9,750 nucleotides of DNA from Tangfeifania sp. (GCA_018400515.1 JAGYMR010000090.1:1-9750), one strand, 5' to 3'. Shown: positions 1-6,514, counted from the stretch's first letter. The notes: a model not told the origin generated them from the letters alone. Program-made: numbers and translations.

Positions 1-3
1 AAA

Positions 4-34
4 GCTATTTTCGTTTCAAACGAAAAAAGATAGC
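4..34. repeat. Inverted repeat immediately upstream of the PHP gene
   Basis: Nine-base arms (8-16 and 18-26, TTTTCGTTT / AAACGAAAA) flank a single central C. After a three-base bulge, GCTA (4-7) pairs with TAGC (31-34). The repeat ends one base before the ATG at 36. It could be an operator, or an mRNA hairpin that hides the translation start. With the window edge at base 1, it could also be part of the end of an upstream gene. The symmetry is seen directly; the function is inferred. Confidence 0.4.
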
Positions 35-35
35 A

Positions 36-1166
36 ATGGCAGGAAAAAAATTACTCTTGGTTTTTTGGGCTGTTTGTTTTGTGCTGGTTGGCCGCGCACA
101 GACAGGCGATGGTGTAATGCGGCTCGATGAATTCCGGAAACCCGCCAAGCGGCAGATCATTCAGATTCCGGATGTCAATGGGTTTCAGACCCTGAAGTGT
201 GATTTGCATATGCATACGGTTTTTTCCGACGGGCTTGTCTGGCCTTCGATAAGGGTACAGGAAGCATGGGAAGAGGGGCTGGATGTGATGGCGATCACCG
301 ACCATATAGAATATACCCCCCATGCAGAAGATGTCGCAGTGAATCACAACCGCTCCTGGGAATTGGCCAAAGCGATGGCCGCGGAGCGAAACATTTTGTT
401 TATTAAAGGAGTGGAAGTCACCCGGAACACTCCGCCCGGGCATTTCAATGCCCTTTTTGTGGATGATGCATCCGGATACATCGAAGACCGGGACAGGGCT
501 AAAGATAAAGCAGCGGTGATGAAGGCAGCAGAACAGGATGCTTTTATTTTCTGGAATCATCCCGGCTGGCAGGTCAACCGCATTGAAGGTTCCTACGAAT
601 GGCTGGATTTTGTTGAGGACCTTTATCAGGAGAAGGTATTGCATGGCATTGAGGTCATCAATGGCTTCGGATTTCATCAGAAGGCACTCGACTGGTGTGT
701 GGAGAAGGATTTAACTGTTCTCGGTACATCCGACATCCATAACCTGGTAGAGCACGATTACGATCTGGGGGATTACATTCATCGTACAATGACCCTGGTA
801 TTTGCAAAAGAGCGGACGCCCGAAGCGGTTCGAGAGGCCCTGGAGCAGGGGCGTACGGTTGCGTGGGCCAGTAAAATAATTGCCGGCAAAGAGCAACATG
901 TGAAAGATCTGTTTCATGCATGTGTTGAGACGGGACCGGATTTTTATTCACGCGACAACAGAAATTTCTATGAGATAAAGAATAACAGTGATCTCTATTT
1001 TGAACTCGAACTGATTTCAGGTGATGCTACACGGAAGATCACCCTCTTTCCCCGTTCAGCGCAGGTTATTTCCGCCCCGGAGGATCAGCGATCGGTCGAA
1101 TACAAAGTGGTAACCGCCTTTGTGGGTGGTTCGGAGAACCTGGTGGTTAAAATTCCGCTTTTATAG
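36..1166 (+). CDS. Secreted PHP-domain metallo-phosphoesterase
   Basis: 376 aa. Residues 1-22 form a signal peptide (Lys-Lys, hydrophobic core, then GRAQ), so the enzyme is probably periplasmic or exported. The PHP metal-binding motifs follow in order: DLHMHT with a downstream SDG (His58, His60, Asp65), ITDH (Asp89, His90), a KGVEVT glutamate, GHFNAL, FWNHPGW and finally TSDIHN. These line a multinuclear metal site that hydrolyses phosphoesters in this superfamily. After about residue 290 comes a beta-rich tail without metal ligands. The architecture resembles the Bacteroidota phosphodiesterases annotated as Sb-PDE family, but the true substrate cannot be read from the sequence. The start is the ATG before the signal peptide; an inverted repeat sits just upstream and no clear Shine-Dalgarno is visible. 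The stop overlaps the hydF stop on the other strand by 6 bp. It has no obvious link to hydrogenase assembly. Confidence 0.85.
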   Translation: MAGKKLLLVFWAVCFVLVGRAQTGDGVMRLDEFRKPAKRQIIQIPDVNGFQTLKCDLHMHTVFSDGLVWPSIRVQEAWEEGLDVMAITDHIEYTPHAEDVAVNHNRSWELAKAMAAERNILFIKGVEVTRNTPPGHFNALFVDDASGYIEDRDRAKDKAAVMKAAEQDAFIFWNHPGWQVNRIEGSYEWLDFVEDLYQEKVLHGIEVINGFGFHQKALDWCVEKDLTVLGTSDIHNLVEHDYDLGDYIHRTMTLVFAKERTPEAVREALEQGRTVAWASKIIAGKEQHVKDLFHACVETGPDFYSRDNRNFYEIKNNSDLYFELELISGDATRKITLFPRSAQVISAPEDQRSVEYKVVTAFVGGSENLVVKIPLL

Positions 1167-2384
1167 ATCGGCGTTATAGATTTCGAGGGCGGCGGGAAAT
1201 GGTTGCAATGCCCGTTCGAAAATCCCAAGCGAAAAAGCGATTGTAAGCCCGTAATTGGTGATGGGCACCCCGGCCTGCCGGGCTTTCATGATCCTGCTGA
1301 GCATGGTGCGCCGGTTCCACATGCAGGCCCCGCAGTGGATGATGATCTTATAATCTGAAATGTCCGGGGGAAAATCGTGCCCCCGGATGCTGTCGATCTC
1401 CAGCTTTCCCCCGACGTATTGGGTGAGCCAGCGGGGGATTTTCACTGTCCCGATATCTTCTCCAATGGGGTGGTGGGAGCAGGCTTCGGCGATGAGCACC
1501 TTATCCCCGGTTTTCAGCGAGTCGATGGCCATGGCTCCCCGGACCATTTCGGGCAAATCGCCCTGGAAACGGGCAAAAAGGATGGAGAAGGAGGTCATGG
1601 GAATCCCGGGAGGCGTATCGGCGGCCACCTTTAAAAAGGCTTGTGAATCGGTGACCACCAGCTTTGGTGGTTTGTTCAGACGTGACAAGGCTTCGCGAAG
1701 TTCCCGCTCTTTGACGACCAGGCAGAAGGAGTCGTTATCGAGCAGGTCACGGATGCTTTGCACCTGCGGCAGTATCAGCCGCCCTTTAGGCGCCTCCTTG
1801 TCGATGGGGACCACCAGCACTGCTGCTTCCCCGGGGCCGACCAGATCGGCCAGGATGCTGGGACGGTTGATGAAATCGGCAGGCGCTGTTTTAAGTAACA
1901 ACTGGCGCAACGATGAAATGCCTCTCTTTCGGGTAGCAGATGTAAAAACAAATTTTATTTTTTTCTTCTCCAGTCCGGCCGTAATTTCAGCGTTCTCCCC
2001 AAAAGCATCGATCTTGTTGAAAACAACAATGAATGGAATATCCCGTTCCTGAAAAGTTTTCATTAAGCGCTGTTCATAATTGCCCCAATCGGCAAAATTG
2101 GAAATGATCACCCCCAGGTCGGTCCGGTCGAAAACAGCGAGGGTTCGTGTCACCCTTTTTGTTCCCAGATCTCCTTCATCATCGATTCCTGCGGTGTCAA
2201 TGAACAGTACCGGGCCCAGGGGTAAAAGCTCCATGGGCTTTTCCACCGGGTCGGTCGTTGTGCCGGCAATATCCGAAACGATGGAAACATCCTGCTGGGT
2301 CAGGGCATTCAGGATGCTTGACTTGCCGGCATTCCTGCGGCCAAAAATGCCAATGTGCAGGCGAAATGTTTTCGGTGCTCTCAT
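1161..2384 (-). CDS. hydF: [FeFe]-hydrogenase maturation GTPase and scaffold HydF
   Basis: 407 aa, a normal HydF length. The N-terminal GTPase domain (about 1-170) has all its motifs: P-loop GRRNAGKS (15-22), DTAG (63-66), NKID (123-126) and SAT (149-151). A middle dimerisation region (about 180-265) follows. The C-terminal iron-sulfur domain carries CSH (Cys302, His304) and HCGAC (Cys351, Cys354), giving the HydF signature CxHx45HCxxC. In the known pathway HydF holds the 2Fe precursor made by HydG and HydE and transfers it to apo-HydA in the cytoplasm. It lies downstream of an intrinsic terminator in the same orientation, with only about 45 bp between the terminator and the ATG. It therefore either has a compact promoter of its own or depends on read-through. 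The 3' end overlaps the convergent PHP gene by 6 bp. Confidence 0.96.
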   Translation of the reverse strand: MRAPKTFRLHIGIFGRRNAGKSSILNALTQQDVSIVSDIAGTTTDPVEKPMELLPLGPVLFIDTAGIDDEGDLGTKRVTRTLAVFDRTDLGVIISNFADWGNYEQRLMKTFQERDIPFIVVFNKIDAFGENAEITAGLEKKKIKFVFTSATRKRGISSLRQLLLKTAPADFINRPSILADLVGPGEAAVLVVPIDKEAPKGRLILPQVQSIRDLLDNDSFCLVVKERELREALSRLNKPPKLVVTDSQAFLKVAADTPPGIPMTSFSILFARFQGDLPEMVRGAMAIDSLKTGDKVLIAEACSHHPIGEDIGTVKIPRWLTQYVGGKLEIDSIRGHDFPPDISDYKIIIHCGACMWNRRTMLSRIMKARQAGVPITNYGLTIAFSLGIFERALQPFPAALEIYNADL

Positions 2385-2399
2385 CTTTTTTTTCGAACC

Positions 2400-2431
2400 G
2401 GAAAGTACAAATTCCCGGGCTTTCTTCCAAA
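2400..2431 (-). promoter_or_regulatory. Weak candidate promoter for hydF
   Basis: On the minus strand TTTG (2431-2428) is followed after 20 bp by TACTTTCC (2407-2400), spaced like the Bacteroidota -33 TTTG / -7 TAnnTTTG pair. The -7 element lacks the last two consensus bases. The -33 box lies inside the T-run of the preceding terminator. The predicted start would leave only about 9 nt of leader before the hydF ATG at 2384. Speculative. Confidence 0.2.
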
Positions 2432-2471
2432 AAAAAACTGCCCCTCAGAAAAATATCTGAAGAGCAGTTTT
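2429..2471 (-). terminator. Intrinsic terminator after the Cys-repeat gene
   Basis: On the minus strand AAAACTGC (2471-2464) pairs with GCAGTTTT (2441-2434). Above a 3x3 internal loop, TCAGA pairs with TCTGA around a 6-nt loop. The downstream arm runs into nine consecutive T (2437-2429). It lies 30 bp after the stop of the 119-aa gene. An A/T-rich edge on the other side could make it weakly bidirectional, but nothing on the plus strand needs it. It separates hydF from the gene before it. Confidence 0.75.
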
Positions 2472-2501
2472 GAAAATGTTTCGGTTGGGGACGCTGTTTA
2501 A

Positions 2502-2861
2502 CTATTTTGCTCCGCAGCCTGCAGAAGCGGTTTTTGTCTTCTCACCACAACCGGCCGATTTTGCCTCGGCTTTGGCCTTACTGGTGGCGCAATCATCGGC
2601 TTTTGCCCCGGCTTTTTCCTTGCTGCTTCCGCAGTCCTTCGATCCGGCAGCTGCCTTTTCCTTACTGTCGCTGCAACCTTCTGATTTCTTAGCCGCAGCT
2701 TTTTTGTCGTTCTCTTTGTCTTTGTCAGCTTCTGCTTTCTGGTGATCATCCATCTCAGCAACCACGGTTGTTTTCTCTTTCACTGTTTCCGAAGCTTTTG
2801 CAGTTGAAACGGAAAAACCATAAGCTAAAACGATTGCAAATAAAAATAGTACCTTTTTCAT
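2502..2861 (-). CDS. Exported Ala/Lys-rich protein with 14-residue Cys repeats
   Basis: 119 aa, family not recognised. Residues 1-24 are a signal peptide (MKK, hydrophobic core, then STAKAS), with no lipobox cysteine. Residues 25-60 are charged and Lys/Glu/Asp/Ala-rich, with one His (H40). Residues 61-119 form a degenerate repeat with cysteines at 63, 77, 91, 105 and 116; the first three intervals and unit lengths are exactly 14 residues (units start C-S-D-S-K-E-K, C-G-S-S-K-E-K, C-A-T-S-K-A-K), and the last interval is 11. There is one cysteine per unit and none elsewhere, so these may bind metal, form disulfides or be modified in the periplasm. It lies between aspA and hydF, with a consensus-like promoter (2925-2954) and its own terminator (2429-2471), so it is probably a separate transcription unit. 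Low-complexity composition makes homology inference unsafe. Any link to hydrogenase assembly rests only on position. Confidence 0.8.
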   Translation of the reverse strand: MKKVLFLFAIVLAYGFSVSTAKASETVKEKTTVVAEMDDHQKAEADKDKENDKKAAAKKSEGCSDSKEKAAAGSKDCGSSKEKAGAKADDCATSKAKAEAKSAGCGEKTKTASAGCGAK

Positions 2862-2876
2862 AATCTTCTAATTTTT

Positions 2877-2908
2877 GGGTTATACATGTTTGTATCTTTC
2901 GTTCGCAT
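2877..2908 (-). promoter_or_regulatory. Leader motif copy A, upstream of the Cys-repeat gene
   Basis: The plus-strand text starts GGGTTATACATGTTTG and ends TTCGTTCGCAT, resembling copies at 3118-3145 and 4718-4749. In coding direction it reads GCGAACGAA, a short A/T-rich run, then TATAACCC, ending 15 nt before the ATG. It contains a small inverted repeat, ATACA (2882-2886) / TGTAT (2891-2895). Because it lies downstream of the predicted promoter, it would be in the mRNA leader. Function unknown. Confidence 0.35.
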
Positions 2909-2924
2909 TATTTAAAATCTGGTT

Positions 2925-2954
2925 CAAACATATAAATTTTTATTTAGAAAACAA
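2925..2954 (-). promoter_or_regulatory. Bacteroidota-type promoter of the Cys-repeat gene
   Basis: The minus strand reads TTG (2954-2952), 19 bp, then TATGTTTG (2932-2925). This matches the TTTG / TAnnTTTG promoter of the Bacteroidota primary sigma factor with a full -7 element and correct spacing. The predicted start near 2918 gives a leader of about 57 nt to the ATG at 2861. It is the best promoter match I found in the window. Confidence 0.65.
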
Positions 2955-2972
2955 TAAGATATTAATACATTT

Positions 2973-3098
2973 TTATATTTTTTTGTCGACCAGAATCACA
3001 GTTGGTTGATAAACAGTTAATAAGAACATCAAAATCATGGGGAATTTTTTATTCGATAAAAATTGGTTATTCTCAAAGGTATCGGTTGGAATGCGCAT
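2973..3098 (-). CDS. Possible small protein, 41 aa, hydrophobic
   Basis: An ATG at 3098-3096 opens 41 codons ending in TAA (2975-2973). The predicted protein starts MRIPTDTFENNQF. Residues 19-36 form a largely hydrophobic stretch (FPMILMFLL, then TVYQPTVIL) that could cross or touch a membrane. AGGAGG (3117-3112) lies 13 nt upstream: an unusually good Shine-Dalgarno for this window, but further from the start than usual. A copy of the recurring leader motif precedes it. It stops about 20 bp before the -33 box of the Cys-repeat gene. The region is A/T-rich and the frame is short, so chance is a real alternative. No family recognised. Confidence 0.28.
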   Translation of the reverse strand: MRIPTDTFENNQFLSNKKFPMILMFLLTVYQPTVILVDKKI

Positions 3099-3267
3099 GT
3101 GCTTTTATTATCCTCCTGGGTATATATTTTACATGTTCGTTTCATTCCTTTTTGCATGGGGGACCATTCAGGGCAAAGGGTAACTGGTACCGTTCCTGTC
3201 AGAAAAGTCGAGCCACAGGGTCCTTGAGCAACCGGTTACAGGATGATTTTTATCCTGTTTGTTTCCA
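3099..3267. other. Intergenic region after aspA with nested inverted repeats
   Basis: This stretch belongs to the gap of about 400 bp between aspA and the Cys-repeat gene. I see no strong gene in it. GTAACTGGT (3180-3188) pairs with ACCGGTTAC (3231-3239) with one G-U wobble, and CCTGT (3195-3199) / ACAGG (3215-3219) nests inside. Directly beside it, ACAGGAT (3238-3244) / ATCCTGT (3252-3258) forms a 7-bp hairpin with a 7-nt loop, 9 bp after the aspA stop. Neither strand shows a long U-run after this hairpin, so it is at most a weak terminator or an mRNA-end structure. Confidence 0.4.
3118..3145 (-). promoter_or_regulatory. Leader motif copy B, upstream of the 41-aa ORF
   Basis: The plus strand runs GGGTATATATTTTACATG, then TTCGTTTCAT, nearly the same as the copy upstream of aspA. 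In coding direction it reads ATGAAACGAA, spacer, AAAATATATACCC, and leads straight into AGGAGG. It ends 19 nt before the ATG at 3098. Function unknown. Confidence 0.35.
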
Positions 3268-4671
3268 TCAGTGTCCCAGCTTGCATACGGCTTCGGGGGA
3301 GATGAGCTCTTCGAAATCCGCTTCTGATAGGAGGTTCAGGCGAAGTGCGGCTTCTTTGACGGAGATTTTTTCATTTAGAGCCATTGCTGCAATTCTGGAA
3401 GCATTGTCGTAGCCAATCCTTGGGATAAGGGCGGTAGCCGTTGCTGTGGCGTTTTCCACATTCTTCCGGCAAATTTCGGGGTTGGCGGTCATTTCTTTGA
3501 CTGCATGTTCTTTAAGCGTACGGCAGGCATTGGTCAGGAGCGGGATGTTGTCGAGGAGTGCATGGGCAATCAGGGGCATGAACTGGTTGAGTTCCAGGTT
3601 TCCGTTGCTGCATGCGTGGAAGATCATCTGGTCATTTCCGGTGACCATCAGTGCGCATTGCGCGGCGGCTTCCGGAATAACGGGATTTACTTTTCCCGGC
3701 ATGATGGATGAGCCCGCCTGTCTGGCAGGCAGGTTGATCTCACCAAGTCCGGCATGGGGGCCGCTGGCCAGCAGGCGGAGGTCGTTACTGATTTTAAAAA
3801 GGTTGGAGGCACAGGCTTTCAGGATCCCCGATACTTCAACAAAGACGTCGGTGTTTTGGGTGCCGTCGATGAGGTTTTCACTGCGTGCAAGGCCGATACC
3901 GGTGTTTTCACGCAACCGGTCGGTCACCCGGAAAATGAATTTCCGGGGAGCTCCCAGTCCCGTACCGATGGCTGTTCCGCCGAGGTTGATTACACGGAGG
4001 CGTTCTTCACATTTGTAGATGCGCCAGCGGTCCCGGTTGAATGCTTCGGCATAGGCACTCATCTCGCGGCCCAGGGTGGTCAGTACGGCATCCTGCAATT
4101 GAGTCCGGCCGATTTTAACGATGGAAGCGAATGTTTTTTCTTTTTCCTGAAAAGCTTCCTGAAGTTCAAGGACACTTTGTTCGAGCTCCCGGAGTAACCG
4201 TATGGCGGCAATTTTCAGGGCAGTGGGATAGGTGTCGTTGGTCGACTGGTGGAGATTAATGTCCGCGAGGGGCGCGATCCGGCCATAGTTTCCCGGCGGA
4301 TCGCCGGCGATCCGGAGCGCACGGTTGGCGATAACTTCGTTTACGTTCATGTTGGTAGAGGTTCCGGCTCCTCCCTGGAGGGCATCCACCCGGATGTGCG
4401 TATTGAGCAGTCCCTGACTCATTTCTGAACATGCCTGTTCGATGGCTGCTGCTTTTCCGGGATCCTCTTTCCAGAAGCCAAGCCGGATGTTGGTCTGTGC
4501 CGAAGCCAGTTTCACCTCCCCGTAGGCCTTAATGAGTTCCGGATGTACCGGTTTTCCTGAAAGCCGGAAATTTTCCACCGCCCGGGCGGTATGAATTCCC
4601 CACAAGGCACCGGAGGGGATCTTTTTTTCCCCGAGGTGGTCGGTTTCTGTCCGGAATGCGGTCATCGGCAT
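3268..4671 (-). CDS. aspA: Aspartate ammonia-lyase (aspartase)
   Basis: 467 aa, a full-length member of the aspartase/fumarase superfamily, cytoplasmic and normally tetrameric. It converts L-aspartate to fumarate and ammonium. Visible landmarks are GTSTNMNVNEVIANRAL near 103-119, STNDTYPTA near 143-151, the aspartase-type GRTQLQDAV (188-196; class II fumarases have a THLMDA-like sequence here), and the signature GSSIMPGKVNPV (320-331) with the catalytic serine loop. It is 98 bp downstream of hydG in the same direction and plausibly co-transcribed. Aspartase genes occur in other [FeFe]-hydrogenase maturation clusters. The likely reason is to supply ammonium, the known nitrogen source of the H-cluster bridging amine; that link is inference. 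A housekeeping role in fumarate respiration is the alternative. The start could also be Met3. Confidence 0.93.
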   Translation of the reverse strand: MPMTAFRTETDHLGEKKIPSGALWGIHTARAVENFRLSGKPVHPELIKAYGEVKLASAQTNIRLGFWKEDPGKAAAIEQACSEMSQGLLNTHIRVDALQGGAGTSTNMNVNEVIANRALRIAGDPPGNYGRIAPLADINLHQSTNDTYPTALKIAAIRLLRELEQSVLELQEAFQEKEKTFASIVKIGRTQLQDAVLTTLGREMSAYAEAFNRDRWRIYKCEERLRVINLGGTAIGTGLGAPRKFIFRVTDRLRENTGIGLARSENLIDGTQNTDVFVEVSGILKACASNLFKISNDLRLLASGPHAGLGEINLPARQAGSSIMPGKVNPVIPEAAAQCALMVTGNDQMIFHACSNGNLELNQFMPLIAHALLDNIPLLTNACRTLKEHAVKEMTANPEICRKNVENATATATALIPRIGYDNASRIAAMALNEKISVKEAALRLNLLSEADFEELISPEAVCKLGH

Positions 4672-4717
4672 TTTTTTTCAGGGGTTCAGGATTTTCTTTT
4701 TTTCCCTTTTTCCCCCA

Positions 4718-4749
4718 GGGTTATATATTTTTTTGGCGTTCGTTTCAAT
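4718..4749 (-). promoter_or_regulatory. Leader motif copy C, upstream of aspA
   Basis: The plus strand runs GGGTTATATATTTTTTTGG, then CGTTCGTTTCAAT. In coding direction this is TTGAAACGAACG, an A-rich spacer, then TATATAACCC, 46 nt before the aspA ATG. It shares TTCGTTTCA and GGG(T)TATATATTTT with the copy at 3118-3145. It may be a regulator site or a leader element between hydG and aspA. Confidence 0.35.
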
Positions 4750-4769
4750 AACGCGCCGGTTTTTTCTGC

Positions 4770-6170
4770 TCAGCAATACACGTCATCCCGTCCGGCTTCT
4801 ACCCGTTTTACCAGTTTTTCTGCCCGTTGCCTTGCCAGTCCGTTCATCCCGGCAATGGTTTCCTGAATTAAGCGGTTTCCAATTTTGCCGGTTTCGGGGG
4901 AGGCATAATTCTGGAGGTACTCCTTGAAAGAGGAAAGGGCATTGGGGGCGCAATGCAGTTTGATGTCGCCGGGTTTGGCCAGGTCCATGAAATCCTGTCC
5001 GGTACGGCCAAGGCGATAGCAGGCTGTGCAGAAGGAGGGGATGTATCCCATCCCTGCCACATCCCGGATCACTTCATCGAGCGGACGGTGGTCGCCGAGG
5101 CTGAACTGGCCGGAAGGATCATCTTCTTCCGCTTCGTGTTCATATCCTCCCGGGTTGGTACGGCTTCCTGCAGAGATCTGGCTCACGCCCAGGGCAAAGG
5201 TCTCCCTGCGCATCTGGGCAGTTTCCCGGGTCGACATGATGATGCCTGTGTAGGGTACGGCCAGCCGTAAAATGGCGACGATTTTCCGGAAATCGATGTC
5301 CGAAACCGGGAAGGGGGGATGGGATGCCAGGTCACTGCCCGTGGCCGGTTCCAGGCGGGGCACACTGATTGTGTGGGGCCCCACGCCAAACTGATGTTCC
5401 AACTCCCGGATGTGCTGCATCATAGCCAATATCTCAAAACGGTAGTCAAACAATCCGAACAGCACGCCAATCCCCAGGTCATCGATCCCGGCCTCCATGG
5501 CCCGGTGAAGCGACCAGATCCGCCAGTTGTAATCGCGCTTTTTGCCCCCGAGGTGTACTTTCTTATAGGTTTCCCGGTGGTAGGTTTCCTGAAAGATCTG
5601 ATAGGTGCCGATTCCTTCTTTTTTTAGAAGCCTGAACTCCTCCGTGTCCAGGGGGGCAATGTTGACATTGACCCGGCGGATCTCTCCGTGGGCTGATTTT
5701 ACCTGATAAATGGTGCGGATGGAATCAAGGATGTACTGAAATCCCTGTGAAGGATAGGATTCACCCGCTACCTGCAAAATGCGCTTGTGTCCCTGGTTAA
5801 TAAGTACTTCCACCTCGCGGGCAATCTGCTTCTGCGTGAGGGCATTCCGGACAATGTTCTTGTTGGTAGCCCTGAAGGCACAGTAGAGGCATTCATTCGA
5901 GCAGAGGTTGGATACATAAAGCGGGGCAAACAGCACCAGGCGCTTCCCGTAGATGGTCTCCTTCACCCGGTTCGCCGTGTCAAAAAGTTCTCCCAGCAAT
6001 TCCGGGTCGCTGATGCCGGTCAGCACCGCCACATCTTCCATCTCAAGACCTTTCATTTCTGCTGCCCGGGAAAGCACCTCCCTTACCTTTACAGCATCTG
6101 CTTTTTTGTTCGCTTCAAGAACATCCCAAACTTTCTTTTCGTCGATAAAACCAGCGGGTACATTGTACAT
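4770..6170 (-). CDS. hydG: [FeFe]-hydrogenase maturase HydG (radical SAM tyrosine lyase)
   Basis: 466 aa, normal length. The radical SAM motif CX3CX2C is Cys90, Cys94 and Cys97 (CSNECLYC). The C-terminal HydG-specific motif CX2CX22C is Cys381, Cys384 and Cys407, which binds the second cluster with the dangler iron where the Fe(CO)2CN-cysteine synthon is built. In the known reaction tyrosine is split into p-cresol and dehydroglycine, and the latter gives CO and cyanide. Conserved neighbourhoods such as VAGESYP, ETYHRETYKKVH and ISAGSRTNPGGY are present. The C-terminus (RVEAGRDDVYC) aligns with the usual HydG end. The cytoplasmic product feeds HydE. The gene lies 53 bp after the TM1266-family gene and 98 bp before aspA. 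ThiH, the related tyrosine lyase, lacks the C-terminal CX2CX22C and is excluded. Confidence 0.97.
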   Translation of the reverse strand: MYNVPAGFIDEKKVWDVLEANKKADAVKVREVLSRAAEMKGLEMEDVAVLTGISDPELLGELFDTANRVKETIYGKRLVLFAPLYVSNLCSNECLYCAFRATNKNIVRNALTQKQIAREVEVLINQGHKRILQVAGESYPSQGFQYILDSIRTIYQVKSAHGEIRRVNVNIAPLDTEEFRLLKKEGIGTYQIFQETYHRETYKKVHLGGKKRDYNWRIWSLHRAMEAGIDDLGIGVLFGLFDYRFEILAMMQHIRELEHQFGVGPHTISVPRLEPATGSDLASHPPFPVSDIDFRKIVAILRLAVPYTGIIMSTRETAQMRRETFALGVSQISAGSRTNPGGYEHEAEEDDPSGQFSLGDHRPLDEVIRDVAGMGYIPSFCTACYRLGRTGQDFMDLAKPGDIKLHCAPNALSSFKEYLQNYASPETGKIGNRLIQETIAGMNGLARQRAEKLVKRVEAGRDDVYC

Positions 6171-6223
6171 ATGGTATTTTTTACGTTATTTCTGTTGTTA
6201 TCTTTGCCCTTCCTGTTTGGGCT

Positions 6224-6514
6224 TCAGTGCGGTTGCTTCAGGTTTTGCTTTTTCGCCAGCCCTGATTTGACCGAAACACCCTCAATGCGTCCGAGTTTCC
6301 CTGTCAATATCCCCGTTTCATCGGTGGTGGCATTGATGACGAGTGTGATCACCGACACGTTCCCCATCGCATGGGGAAGTCCCGTGCGGGCCAGGATCAG
6401 TGATGCATTTTCACTTAAAATCCGGTTTACTTCTTCCGAACATTTTTCCCGCTGGTCAACGATGATACCCACAAAACCAAGCCGTTTCGGATTTCCGGTC
6501 ATTTCTTTATTCAT
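6224..6514 (-). CDS. TM1266-family small ACT-like protein, putative hydrogenase-system regulator
   Basis: 96 aa from the ATG at 6514. The core from KRLGFVGIIVDQR through the AMGNVSVITLVINATTDE and LGRIEGVSVKSG segments matches the family known from Thermotoga TM1266. That family has an ACT/NikR-C-like fold, occurs almost only beside hydE/hydG/hydF, and is annotated as a putative iron-only hydrogenase system regulator; its ligand and mechanism are not settled. There is no DNA-binding domain in it, so direct repression would need a partner. The tail SGLAKKQNLKQPH is slightly longer than the core fold. An in-frame ATG 15 codons upstream is less likely, because it overlaps the T-run of a hairpin. 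The second Met (MTGNPKR) is another possible start. It is the first gene of the minus-strand block, 53 bp before hydG. Confidence 0.88.
   Translation of the reverse strand: MNKEMTGNPKRLGFVGIIVDQREKCSEEVNRILSENASLILARTGLPHAMGNVSVITLVINATTDETGILTGKLGRIEGVSVKSGLAKKQNLKQPH

Noticed and set aside
1360..2052. Long plus-strand open frames opposite hydF, and similar ones opposite hydG, aspA and cutC.
   Set aside because: They are antisense shadows of strongly recognised genes and show no domain of their own.
3130..3205. Minus-strand text resembling part of a TPP riboswitch (CTGACA, then ACCCTTTGCCCTGA).
   Set aside because: The 3' half of the thi-box and the closing stem are missing, and no thiamine gene follows. 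Likely chance.
3002..3412. Plus-strand open frame of about 136 codons running into the aspA antisense strand.
   Set aside because: It begins with TTG, has no recognisable product, and its second half is the shadow of aspA.
4736..4762. Inverted repeat GCGTT / AACGC followed by T-run on the plus strand between hydG and aspA, a possible terminator.
   Set aside because: The stem is only five pairs, and the T-run is on the strand with no gene to terminate.
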